Source of the DNA: Ophiostoma sp. CBS 140.51
Lineage: Eukaryota > Ascomycota > Sordariomycetes > Ophiostomatales > Ophiostomataceae
DNA length: 64,000 nucleotides
Assembly (NCBI GenBank): GCA_029298735.1
Contig: JANSLP010000065.1
Span: forward strand, 62,001-126,000
Direction: 5' to 3'
In this document: positions 54,955 through 64,000 of the stretch, piece after piece
How the letters are laid out: the number at the start of each line of letters is the position of its first letter
Position numbering within the stretch: position 1 is the first letter of the stretch
The notes under the pieces: model-generated
What the model was told of the DNA's origin: nothing
The model's input: the letters and a program-made list of their open reading frames with translations, nothing else
Database searches by the model: none
Translations under genes and position numbers: made by a program

Positions 54955-56771
54955 ATGCGTCGTCTAATATCCAGAAGCGTCGCGGCCGCTGGCTCCGCCC
55001 GGCCCTCTGCGCCCTCTTCGGCCCGCCGGCTTACTGCCAACATGATTGCCCCGCGCACAACCACCCGGAGCATCTACGCCTCCGTGGTGCGCCGCAACCC
55101 GGCCGACTACAACGATGTCCGTCTGCCCAGTACTGCCACCAGCTACCCGACGGAGCACATCACCAAGGCCACCGATGTTGCCGACACGCCCTACTTCTTG
55201 AACAACCGCTTCGTCGCCTCGGAGACCACCGAGTTCATTGACCTGCACGACCCCGCCACCAACGAGCTCGTTACGCGTGTGCCCCAGATGACCGATTCCG
55301 AGCTGAAGAGCGCCGCCGCCGCTGCTCAGGCTGCTTTCCCTGCCTGGAGCGCCACCAGCGTTATCCACCGCCAGTCGCTCATGTTCAAGTTCGTTGGCTT
55401 GATCCGTGACAATTGGGAGCGCCTGGCTGCCAGTATTACCCTTGAACAGGGCAAGACCCTGGCCGATGCCCGTGGTGATGTTCTCCGTGGTCTGCAGGTC
55501 GCTGAGGCTGCCTGCGGTGCTTCGGAGCTCCTCAAGGGCGAGGTTCTTGAGGTCGCCAAGGACATGGAGACTCGCAGCTACCGCGAGGCTCTCGGTGTCG
55601 TTGGTGCCATCTGCCCTTTCAGTACGTCCCCATCCATTCCCGGTAGACAGGCAAAATCCTTTGTACCTTTGCCTTAATGTCACTTGATGTTTTATACTAA
55701 CTGTGTTTCTCAGACTTCCCCGCTATGATTCCCCTGTGGTGCATTCCCATTGCCACCGTCACCGGCAACACCCTGATCCTGAAGCCCTCTGAGCGCGATC
55801 CCGGTGCCGCCATGATCCTGGCCGAGCTTGTCCGCGAGGCTGGCTTCCCCGAGGGCGTTGTCAACATTGTCCACGGTGGCCACCGCACGGTCGACTTCAT
55901 CCTGGACGAGCCCGTCATTAAGGCTATCTCCTTCGTTGGCAGCAACAAGGCCGGCGAGTACATCTTCAACCGCGGCTCTGCCAACGGCAAGCGTGTCCAG
56001 GCCAACCTGGGTGCCAAGAACCACGCCGCCGTCCTGCCCGACTGTAACAAGAACCACTTTATGAACTCGGTTGTTGGTGCCGCTTTCGGTGCCGCCGGTC
56101 AGCGCTGCATGGCCCTGTCCACCCTGGTCACTGTTGGTCCGGAGACCGAGTCGTGGTTGCCTGAGCTCGCCGAGATGGCCAAGACCCTGAACGTCAACGG
56201 CGGTTTCGAGGCCGGCGCCGATCTCGGCCCTGTCATCCACCCCCAGAGCAAGGCCCGCATTGAGAGCCTGATTGCCAGCGCCGAGGAGGAGGGTGCTACG
56301 ATCCTGCTTGACGGTCGCGGTTTCAAGCCCGAGAAGTACCCCAACGGCAACTGGGTCGGCCCCACCATCATCACCAACGTCAAGCCCTCGATGAAGTGCT
56401 ACAAGGAGGAGATCTTCGGCCCCGTCCTGGTGTGCCTGAACGTCGAGACCCTTGACGAGGCCATTGAGCTGATCAACAGCAACGAGTACGGCAACGGCAC
56501 GGCCATCTTCACCCGCTCGGGTGCCACCGCCGAGACCTTCCGCCGCCGCATTGAGGCCGGCCAGGTTGGTATCAACGTGCCCATCCCGGTGCCATTGCCC
56601 ATGTTCTCCTTCACGGGCAACAAGGCGTCGATTGCCGGTGGCGGTGCCAACACCTTCTACGGTCGCCCTGGTGTCAACTTCTACACTCAGCAGAAGACCG
56701 TCACGTCCATGTGGCAGGCGGCTGATGCTCTGTCGCAGAAGGCCGATGTGGCCATGCCTACGGTCCGTTAA
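54955..56771 (+). CDS. Methylmalonate-semialdehyde dehydrogenase (CoA-acylating), mitochondrial
   Basis: Two exons, 54955-55621 and 55714-56771, with a 92-bp intron carrying CTAAC give 574 aa. A mitochondrial presequence rich in Arg, Ser and Ala precedes the enzyme (MRRLISRSVAAAG). The protein belongs to the ALDH superfamily, family 6: PYFLNNRFV, DPATNELVTRVP, LEQGKTLADARGD, the substrate-side NFPAMIPLW (Asn223, split by the intron), FVGSNKAGEYIF, and the catalytic Cys354 in GQRCMALS. The LGAKNHAAVLPD segment lacks the general-base Glu of ordinary ALDHs, as expected for the CoA-dependent family. It converts malonate and methylmalonate semialdehydes to acetyl- and propionyl-CoA in valine and pyrimidine catabolism. 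The large minus-strand frame here is a shadow. Confidence 0.95.
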
Positions 56772-57384
56772 AGTGGAATAAAAAAAATGCAGAGTAACGA
56801 GGCAAATGTCGTTTATGTGGCGCAAAATCAAAACAAAAAAAATAGAATGTAATTTTTTTTTTCTGTGGATAGTAAAGAATATGATTTTTTGCCGAGGATT
56901 TGAAATACATGATTCATGAAAATGATGTACCTTTGGCGTTGCACCTGGCCATGTACGCAACAAGTGTCAAGGTTTACGCTATGTCATTTTTAAGAGTGTA
57001 TCAAAGCCGTAAGTGTGACATGCAAAGATAGTCCAATTCTATCTATCCGACGTCGCTCTTCGTAGGCGACGTGATTATTTGAAAAGCTGATAGCACCCAT
57101 ATTCTAGTAATAGTAAACCCGGTTCCACTTTCCAAGCTTAAATATCTAGAAAGAAGGGAAAAGCATAAAAAAACAAACGGCAATTCCCAACGCCGTCCCA
57201 ATGAAATTTATATGAGAAACGCCCTAACGCCAACGAACTTTTTTTTCATTAAGAGAAAATGCAGAAATCATGAAATGTCGTTAGTGGAGTCCCCCGGCCA
57301 AGTTGCCTGGTCTTGTACGCAGCCGCTTTAATACAATGAAATAAACAACAACCCAAGTCAACAATAAATCAAAAGCCACCAGCA
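56772..57384. other. Convergent 3' spacer
   Basis: About 610 bp of AT-rich sequence between convergent stop codons, including several A and T runs. No gene is supported. Confidence 0.5.
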
Positions 57385-59982
57385 CTAAGCCTCAACAACC
57401 ACAACCGTCTCAGTGGGTTTCTTAGCCTTATCCAGTGTCGTTTTTGTGACATCCACCGCGTCAACGTCCGAAGAGTTGCTGTCGACAGTGGTCGCCTTTG
57501 ATGAAGCATAGGAGGATGTACCAGATCGATCTGATAGGTCGGCAGCAGACGATGCAGATGAGACGGGTGGGTCTGCGATCAACTTTGTCGGAGCAGGAAG
57601 AGTAGCCGCGGATGCAGAAGACGAAGAGGGTGTGATTGTGGCCGGGACAGAAACAGGTGCGATAGAAGCAGCGCGGCTCTTGCTCTTGGACCGCTGCTGC
57701 TGCTGCTGACGCCGTTTGCGTTGCTGCAGCTTGAGCTTCTCCTTTTTCTTTTGGCGCTTCTTCTCGGCCTCGTTGTCGGTGTCCGAGCTGTAGACGTTGA
57801 TATCGACGTCGCTGTCTTCGTCGCCACTGGTGTTCTGGGCGTCGGCGTCGCTGTCGCTGTTGTCCAGATCCGACAGGGCCACGGCATCGAGGTCGTCATT
57901 CGAATCCTCATCACCGATCTTCTTGGACGAAGCCGCCGCCTTCTTGAGTAGCTTTTTTGCAGCCTTCTTCTTGGCCGCCTCCTTCTCTCGGGCCTCCTTG
58001 GCCTCCTTCTTCACCTTGGCGGCCGCCTTTTCGGTAGCCTTCTTCTCCTTCTTCGCCTTCTCCTTCTGTTTCTTGCGCTCCTCTTTAGCCTTAGCCTTCT
58101 CCTTCTTGCGCTCGCTGCGCTTCTCAGCCTTGTCCTTAGCAGCCTTAGCCGTCGTCACCCATTCGGCAGCACCCTTGACGGCACCCGCTGGGTCGCGCTT
58201 GTGCTTCAAGAGGAAGCCCTGCAGTTCGGCGGGGCTAAAGGTAAGCTCGGGGATGGCAGCAGAGAACTCCTTGGCATAGGCATCAAGACGGATAGCAGCC
58301 GCAGCCTCCTCTTCTTCAACCTCCTCTTTGGACTTGACCTTCTTGGGCTCAATGTCCTTGTTGCTGATGTTAGTCACCTGAACACCGTCACCCTCCAGTG
58401 TGGCAAAGATGGACCGGAAGAGAGCCTCCATCATATCGTGGTCGGCACGGTCAAACTTGACCATCATGTCGACACGACCGGGGCGGATCAGCGCCTTGTC
58501 GAGCTTCTCCACGTGGTTTGTCGTCATGATGAGGATGCGGCCCTCCTGGCTGGCAACGCCATCCAGAATGTTGAGCAGACCAGAGAGAGACAGCCGGCCG
58601 GCCTTGTCTTTCTTGCTACTGCTGCTGCTGCTGCTGCTGTCCTTGCTATCGTTGTCGCCGTCGGTCTTCTTCTTGTCGTCGCTGCCGTCCTTCGTGCCAT
58701 CCTCGTCCTCGCTGCTATCACTTGAGTCGCTCTCGCTCTCGCTGTCGCTGTCGCTGTCCTTATCGGAACCGCTACCACTGCCGCCCTTGTCCTTGTCGCC
58801 GGACGAGGACTCGCGTGTGTGCGTCAAGCCGGCAGTGTCAATGTCCTCGAGCAGCACGATACAACGGCGCGGCAAGTCGTTGAACAGTACAGCAAGCGTC
58901 TCCTCGGTAGCCGCGACGCCGTTCAGGCTCACAATGTAAATGTTCATGTTGAAATGGCCGGCGAGCGAGACGCTGAGCGACGACTTGCCGGTACCAGGTG
59001 GACCGTACAGAAGATATCCACGACGGTAAGGGATGCCACGGTTAGCGTACCAGCGGCGCGTAGCAGGGTCGAGGTAGTCGGCGACGTCAGAGACAAGGTC
59101 CTCCTTGACCTTTTCGTTCAGAATAACTGTAGACAGCGGGCGAGGATTGCGGGCCATACAGCGCATCCAGGTAGGCTCACCAACACGGTACTTGCCGCCG
59201 CTGCTGCTGCCGCGGTAGATGACAGTCTTGTGGACATCACGGCGCATGTACATGCGGCGGGTCTCAAGCATGAGGTGCTTGAGAACGGTCGGGTTGCGGC
59301 CGAAGCAAGACACAGAGATGGACTCGCGCTGATCAGAGCTGATGACAGAAGTATCGCGGCTCTGGGTACGGCGGAAGACAAGCAGGCTGCCGCGGTACCA
59401 GAAATAATATGTGCCAAAGGTTGGTGTGTAAGAGAGAGCCTTCTTCTGCTTCTTCTTCTTCTTGAGGCCCTCGGGTGAGGTGTCGGCCGCGGCCTCCTCG
59501 TCCTCGTCGCTATCATCGCTGCCCTCATCGTCCGAGTCGTAGGCGTTACGGCGACGCTCCTCGTACTGCAGCTCCCAAACAGACCACGAGCGAGATCCGA
59601 CCATGGTGTTGACAATAAAGCGGCGTGCATTCTGGGCGAACGGTTGGCAGGCAACCCACGTCATGAGCATGTTGTATACCTCGTCGTCGTAGCGAATCTC
59701 GACGGTGGACATAAAGTGGGCTTCGAGTTGGGTGTACAGGTAGTTGCTGAAGTAGTTCCAGGCAAATGTGATGCCACCGAGGAACAGCACAAGCGGGAAA
59801 TAGTAGTTGAGGTCGATGTGCAGGTACCGCTGCAGGGCACCAGTGAAAACAGACAGGCCGGGGAAGAAGAAATCCAGTAGGGCCGCGGATGGGGCCGACG
59901 ACTGACTGGCAAAGGGATCAGACGCCCGACTGGCGGTGGCCATCGGGTCGGTCACGGTGTTGTACGACGCGTTGGTCGCCAT
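57385..59982 (-). CDS. BCS1-like AAA ATPase with charged C-terminal extension
   Basis: An intronless gene of 865 aa. The ATG at 59982 (MATNASYN) is chosen; the frame is open for 83 codons above it but through leader-like sequence. Parts in order: an N-terminal membrane helix (YYFPLVLFLGGITFAWNYF, about 61-79), a BCS1-specific N domain with FVNTM-like text (RRFIVNTMVGSRSW) and TYYFWYRGSLLVFRR, the AAA core with Walker A GPPGTGKS (327-334), Walker B CIVLLEDID (374-382), sensor 1 MTTNH and arginine finger RPGRVD, and a basic coiled-coil-like tail (EKKKEKAKAKEERKK and following) with acidic patches. Between Walker B and sensor 1 lies an insertion of about 64 residues, almost all Ser, Asp, Glu, Lys and Gly. 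Yeast Bcs1 assembles the Rieske protein in mitochondria; long-tailed fungal paralogues like this one may do something else. Confidence 0.88.
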   Translation of the reverse strand: MATNASYNTVTDPMATASRASDPFASQSSAPSAALLDFFFPGLSVFTGALQRYLHIDLNYYFPLVLFLGGITFAWNYFSNYLYTQLEAHFMSTVEIRYDDEVYNMLMTWVACQPFAQNARRFIVNTMVGSRSWSVWELQYEERRRNAYDSDDEGSDDSDEDEEAAADTSPEGLKKKKKQKKALSYTPTFGTYYFWYRGSLLVFRRTQSRDTSVISSDQRESISVSCFGRNPTVLKHLMLETRRMYMRRDVHKTVIYRGSSSGGKYRVGEPTWMRCMARNPRPLSTVILNEKVKEDLVSDVADYLDPATRRWYANRGIPYRRGYLLYGPPGTGKSSLSVSLAGHFNMNIYIVSLNGVAATEETLAVLFNDLPRRCIVLLEDIDTAGLTHTRESSSGDKDKGGSGSGSDKDSDSDSESESDSSDSSEDEDGTKDGSDDKKKTDGDNDSKDSSSSSSSSKKDKAGRLSLSGLLNILDGVASQEGRILIMTTNHVEKLDKALIRPGRVDMMVKFDRADHDMMEALFRSIFATLEGDGVQVTNISNKDIEPKKVKSKEEVEEEEAAAAIRLDAYAKEFSAAIPELTFSPAELQGFLLKHKRDPAGAVKGAAEWVTTAKAAKDKAEKRSERKKEKAKAKEERKKQKEKAKKEKKATEKAAAKVKKEAKEAREKEAAKKKAAKKLLKKAAASSKKIGDEDSNDDLDAVALSDLDNSDSDADAQNTSGDEDSDVDINVYSSDTDNEAEKKRQKKKEKLKLQQRKRRQQQQQRSKSKSRAASIAPVSVPATITPSSSSASAATLPAPTKLIADPPVSSASSAADLSDRSGTSSYASSKATTVDSNSSDVDAVDVTKTTLDKAKKPTETVVVVEA

Positions 59983-62900
59983 GATGGGCGAGAGGAGGTA
60001 GTGCTCCTCAAGTTTAAAGCGTAACTCTGTGTAGGGATAGTGATGATGGGAGTTGTTGATTTGGTGAGGCTGGGTGATGTTGGGTGAATGTAAATAAAAA
60101 TAAGGAGGTGGGATGGTAGGGGATAGGGACGAAGTAATTGGAGAGAGAAGAAAAAGAATGGTCCTATCGAACATCCAATGCAAAAAAGAAAAAGTATCAG
60201 TGAAGAAGGGGGAGACAAGATCTTTATACAACCCAGCGAAGCAGCCTCATCTAAAAGCTCACCGCGCCCGATCACAGCCTGCATCCCGAGGCAGCAGTAC
60301 CACTATCAGCACCACTATCAGCACCACGCTGCGCGATGTGCAGCGGCCACCCCCTGGGCAGCAGGCCAACCGATCTGGCCCCAGTGGTGCTGTGCTGAGC
60401 TTCGCCGTGTCTGTCCATCTGCAGTCAGTCATTCATTCGCTTGAATGCTTTTTCTGGTGTTTGGCTCATCGCTCTTCCCGCCGCACAGCCTGGACGCCGA
60501 TCGCCGCATGGCACTGCACTTGCGCTTGCACTTACACACAATGCGGGAGAGGACCAGTTGAACATGGCCACACACAATGAATGGGCTACCCCTCCATCCA
60601 GTGCAACATCCTGGGAACGACAATTGGGAAGAGGGCAATGTGAAATGCGTGAGGAGAGCATGCAGTCGAGCCAGGGCACACGCACCGCTTCTGCCTTTTG
60701 GTCCTGTCCTTTGGTCCTGCCATCTGCGCTCCTGTCCTGGGGCCCTGGTGCGGCATGCGCTGTCGGTAAGACGACCTTTGGGCTGTGAGACCCTCCTTCC
60801 TTCTTGGGGAGGGAGAGGGATGTGGTTGGGTGCTTGTATGTGGAGCGCAGTTGTTGATTGGACAGGCGCATCGTGCACGACTTGTGAGGCCACCCCTGGG
60901 GGAGATCTGTCCCACAAACGAGGATGTGTGACTGCCTCGCTGCGTCACTGCCTCTCATAGCGGGGCGAAATAGGCAGTGAATGGGGAAAGAGCTGTGGGC
61001 CATGGACAGGACAGAATGTTTGTTTGTTTGCACATCAAAGGCTCCTTGGGGGAAGGAACGATACAGGTCCCGCCAAACTGTATTTTTATTCCTATTTTTC
61101 TATAAAAAAAATCAGATCTCCTATTGCTTCCGCATGCAGCGAATTTGCTGATTAGACGGCCTCCTGGCCTCGCCGACAATGCATCCTGCGGCAAGTCGTA
61201 ATGCAGGAAGGATGTGTTCCGTATCGCAGGGCAACTTGCAGGGCAAAATCACAGTTACTCTCGGCTTCCTTTCCCTCCCCAAGGAAGGAGGTGTTCCCCA
61301 GGACGAAGAGGCTGATCTCACCTCCTTTCCTAAAAGATTTCCGAAGTCTTCCCCAGCGCCAATTGAGTGCACCCAGAACACGGCACGACTATCCCCCCTA
61401 ATCCTAATGCACCCCGCGTACTCCGTACAGCCACAATACTTGCCGCCGAAATCGTTGGCCTCACAGAAACACAAATTGGTTCTGTGCCTCTCCCTCCCCT
61501 GTGCCTCAGCCTATTGTGACTTTCTCGCTCTCAATTTTCACAGAGCCCTCTCGTTTTCCCCCATGTCGTCATTTTGCTTAGCCTCAGTCTCCTAATCGCC
61601 TCAAGTTAGCCCAGCTCCAATGACTCCTTGCCAGCGGCGAATCCGACCGGCGAACAATCAAAAGCAACACGCATCGCTCAGGCGGAGTTTTTTTGCTCCA
61701 ACAAAACGGCCGAAGATGCATGGTGGGTTGTTTTGGGATATGCAAATTTGCAGAATATGCACGACTCACATGGCAGATTCTGAAACGGAGAGGCAGTCTA
61801 AGGCTGCCAACTTTACAAGTCGAGATACGATGAAATGTCGCACGCTGTGCTGAAGGAACTACTTTCCTTTGTCCAACCTTGCCCGCCTGCATGTAGACGG
61901 CGTTTACCTCAAACGAATAATGTCGGCAGACGCTCAAGACCGCCCTGGCGGCGAAGCACCGCAGCCTGGCCACGACAGTTGGAGACTTAGTATAATAAAA
62001 CAAAACTTCAAATGCCTAGAGGGACAGCGTCCTTGGCTGTTTGCCGGGCTCGCGGTTTGCGCCGACCACCCTCCAGCCGTGCACCCATATTCCATCCTGG
62101 CTGAATCTGACGTGCATGTCCTATTGTCGCCTAGCCTGGGCCCTGGAAATGGAGGGCAAGTGGTCTGCACGAGGTTCCCAAAACGCTCGAGGCGAGCCAC
62201 AGCCAAGCCATTCTACATCCATTCTCATCCATTCTACCCAGTCGATCAATCCTTCCACCCTTTTGCTGACTCTTCTCTTGCAGTCCCACGGCGCACCTTG
62301 ATTTTCTGGTCTGGGCAGACAATGCTTATTTCTTGTTTCCTATCGGCCAGTTTCTCTATGTTTCTACTTTTCACTCACGCCGCCCGTATTCAATGGGTTA
62401 GCTGACTTTTCTTACTTTGTTATTCTATTGGTGCTTGCATGCGGCTCTTCAGGCAACAATTGTAGCCTGGAGTCATCGCTCCATCCACCACCTCGGGTAG
62501 TTCCTGTTCATGGTTCACGAGGGTGACGAAAGCTCATCTTTGCTGCTGAGACAGGAGCGACGTTGCCAAGGCTAAGAAAAGAGCCGCGTCAAGGGTCACC
62601 GGTCTTTTTTAGTAGCTGGACGACGGTGGAGAAGAGGCCCGCGATAGGGTTGCAAGACACGCAGTAGAGAGACGGGAAGAAGAGGAGGGAAGCAACACTC
62701 GCAGGAGTGCAACAAGGGCCCAATGAACGAGACTCGTCTGTCTGCCAATGGTTCATGGTTGACCAACAATTGTTGACCACGTTTGACAGCTCTATTTGTG
62801 GTGCCAAGGAGCCAACAGAAACGTCGTCTGTGAGTGAACCGTCTGCCAGTTAACCTTCAGGTTTGTTCAGAGACTACGACTGCTCCGGTTTCAATAATAG

Positions 62901-63676
62901 CTAGGTCTCTCAACACGTTCCTTGTTCCCACACACACGCACCAAAAAAAAAAAAGGAATTCACCCCGTTATGCGGCCCGTAGGGCGTAAGTGACACCATC
63001 TGCAACCATCAACCTTTTTGCCTTTGCTTTACGGGATCCACAGGTTGCAGGTTTAAGTCAAGGCGTGACTTTGACACGCAGAGTCGCGAGTGTCGCCGAG
63101 ATAGGAACTGCACGCGACATTTGTGTGCGACTTTTCTTGGGGTGTAAAGTTTTTTTAAAGATTTGACATATATTGTTCGTTACTGTAGCTGGTTCAAGGC
63201 ATTTATCTCTCCAGTGTTCCGTCTTACGGATTATATGGTGCCCGTCTGTTAATTTGTCTGGTCGTAAAAATAAAAATAAAAAAGAGAGAGAGAGAGAGAG
63301 AGAAAACAGACAGAATAAAAATACCAAATATCAGGAGTGTAAAACGACAAAAACAAAGATAAAAAAATAAAACAGTTCTTCGAGAAAAAAAAACACAAAT
63401 AGAAAATGATCGCAAGAGGAACCAATAGAGACAGTGAGATGCACAAGCGGTACGAAAAATAAGGATAAAAACAACTAACGCCAAACGTCCCAAAAAACCC
63501 ATCATGAAAATAAAAACAAGAGTTCGCAAAAACAGTAGCATGGAAAGTCGGCAAGAGCCCACCGGTCGTATCCCAAATCATATCCGCAAAAAAAGAGGAG
63601 AAAAAAGAAATGCTAATAAAACAATGAAAACAAGAGCAAGGTGCGACAATAAGTCAGTGTAACGCCAGGATAACTC
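59983..63676. other. Gene-free spacer, 3.7 kb
   Basis: The first 250 bp are the leader of the minus-strand AAA gene. The remainder has no recognised gene on either strand. A short (AG)n run lies near 63,280-63,302 in an A-rich segment next to the final partial gene, which is probably that gene's 3' flank. Confidence 0.5.
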
Positions 63677-64000
63677 TCACACAGTGACAATGTTCGGCCT
63701 CATACCAGGGCCACCGGGGCCCCCAGGACCACCAGGACCACGTGACATCGGTCCGCCTGGACGCGGACCACCGGGTCCGGGCATCGGGCCACGGAAAGCC
63801 GGTCCTCCAGGCGGCCCGGCACCAGGAGGAAACCGCTGTGGACCACCGGGCATGGGCATGGGCATTCCCCCATTCGGCATACGGGGTCTTGGTGGACCGC
63901 CGCCCGGGCCGCCCGGCATGTCTGGACCAGCAAAGCCTCCTGGACCACCTGGACCGCCGGGACCGCTAGGCCTGCCAGGCATACCAGGTGCACCCGGTCC
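63677..64000 (-). CDS. Gly/Pro-rich, collagen-like protein, 5' partial (C-terminus only)
   Basis: A minus-strand frame is open from the window end to a TGA at 63677-63679, 107 codons. Nearly all residues are Gly, Pro, Met, Arg and Ala in loose Gly-X-Y order (GAPGMPGRPSGPG, GPGGPGGFAGP), with an MPMPMPGG step, and the protein ends MRPNIVTV. The composition is far from random shadow frames and the stop is followed by A/T-rich 3' sequence, so I regard it as the disordered C-terminal tail of a larger gene. The functional domain lies outside the window and the family cannot be named. Confidence 0.65.
   Translation of the reverse strand, partial: GPGAPGMPGRPSGPGGPGGPGGFAGPDMPGGPGGGPPRPRMPNGGMPMPMPGGPQRFPPGAGPPGGPAFRGPMPGPGGPRPGGPMSRGPGGPGGPGGPGMRPNIVTV

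Noticed and set aside
55710..56963. 417-codon minus-strand frame over the semialdehyde dehydrogenase
   Set aside because: A shadow of the second exon, which encodes the full ALDH catalytic half.
62990..63075. Possible tRNA-like region with hairpin and GGTTTAAGTCA
   Set aside because: The B-box consensus is not met and no cloverleaf can be drawn.

Overview
The window is nuclear DNA of a filamentous ascomycete (Pezizomycotina, most likely Sordariomycetes; an Ophiostomatales/Sporothrix-like origin is only a guess). Evidence: GC-rich coding sequence; short GT-AG introns, most with a CTAAC-type branch site shortly before the acceptor; C/T-rich leaders before start codons; and fungal families such as RCR, Pin2-like, DHA1 MFS, tyrosinase and BCS1-like AAA. 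There are 17 protein-coding genes with good support (two cut by the window ends), one truncated amidase relic, and long gene-free spacers. I found no tRNA, rRNA, CRISPR or intact transposon. Splice sites were assigned by hand from GT-AG, reading frame and family conservation.

Layout. 1-7 kb: 3' part of a DHA1-type drug/proton antiporter, a secreted Ala-rich surface protein, and a C-terminal amidase fragment on the minus strand. 7-15.2 kb, minus strand: a secreted type-3 copper tyrosinase (4 exons) and intronless RPA135, the second-largest subunit of RNA polymerase I. 15.2-25 kb: a long leader region, ARL8 with a 20-nt microexon, a 122-aa two-exon polyQ membrane protein, and homoserine dehydrogenase (minus). 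26.8-36.5 kb: three single-pass plasma-membrane or cell-surface proteins (RCR family, Pin2-like, and a Cys-rich receptor-like protein with Ser/Thr stalk). 39.9-49 kb: the GINS subunit Sld5, a short-chain dehydrogenase, a small Cys-rich GPI-type surface protein, and methylthioribulose-1-phosphate dehydratase (minus). 51-60 kb: calnexin, methylmalonate-semialdehyde dehydrogenase, and a BCS1-like AAA ATPase (minus). 63.7-64 kb: the C-terminus of a Gly/Pro-rich collagen-like protein (minus).

The genes do not form a metabolic cluster. They cover housekeeping (Pol I, GINS, ARL8, calnexin), amino-acid metabolism (homoserine dehydrogenase, methionine salvage, valine catabolism) and the cell surface (RCR, Pin2-like, the sensor-like protein and two secreted proteins). 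Most worth a second look are the amidase relic, the polyQ mini-membrane protein, the receptor-like protein at 34.1-36.5 kb, the ARL8 microexon, the acidic insertion inside the BCS1-like AAA core, and several short tandem arrays with exact 7-, 10- or 13-bp periods. I saw no clear sign of a wholly new multi-gene system.
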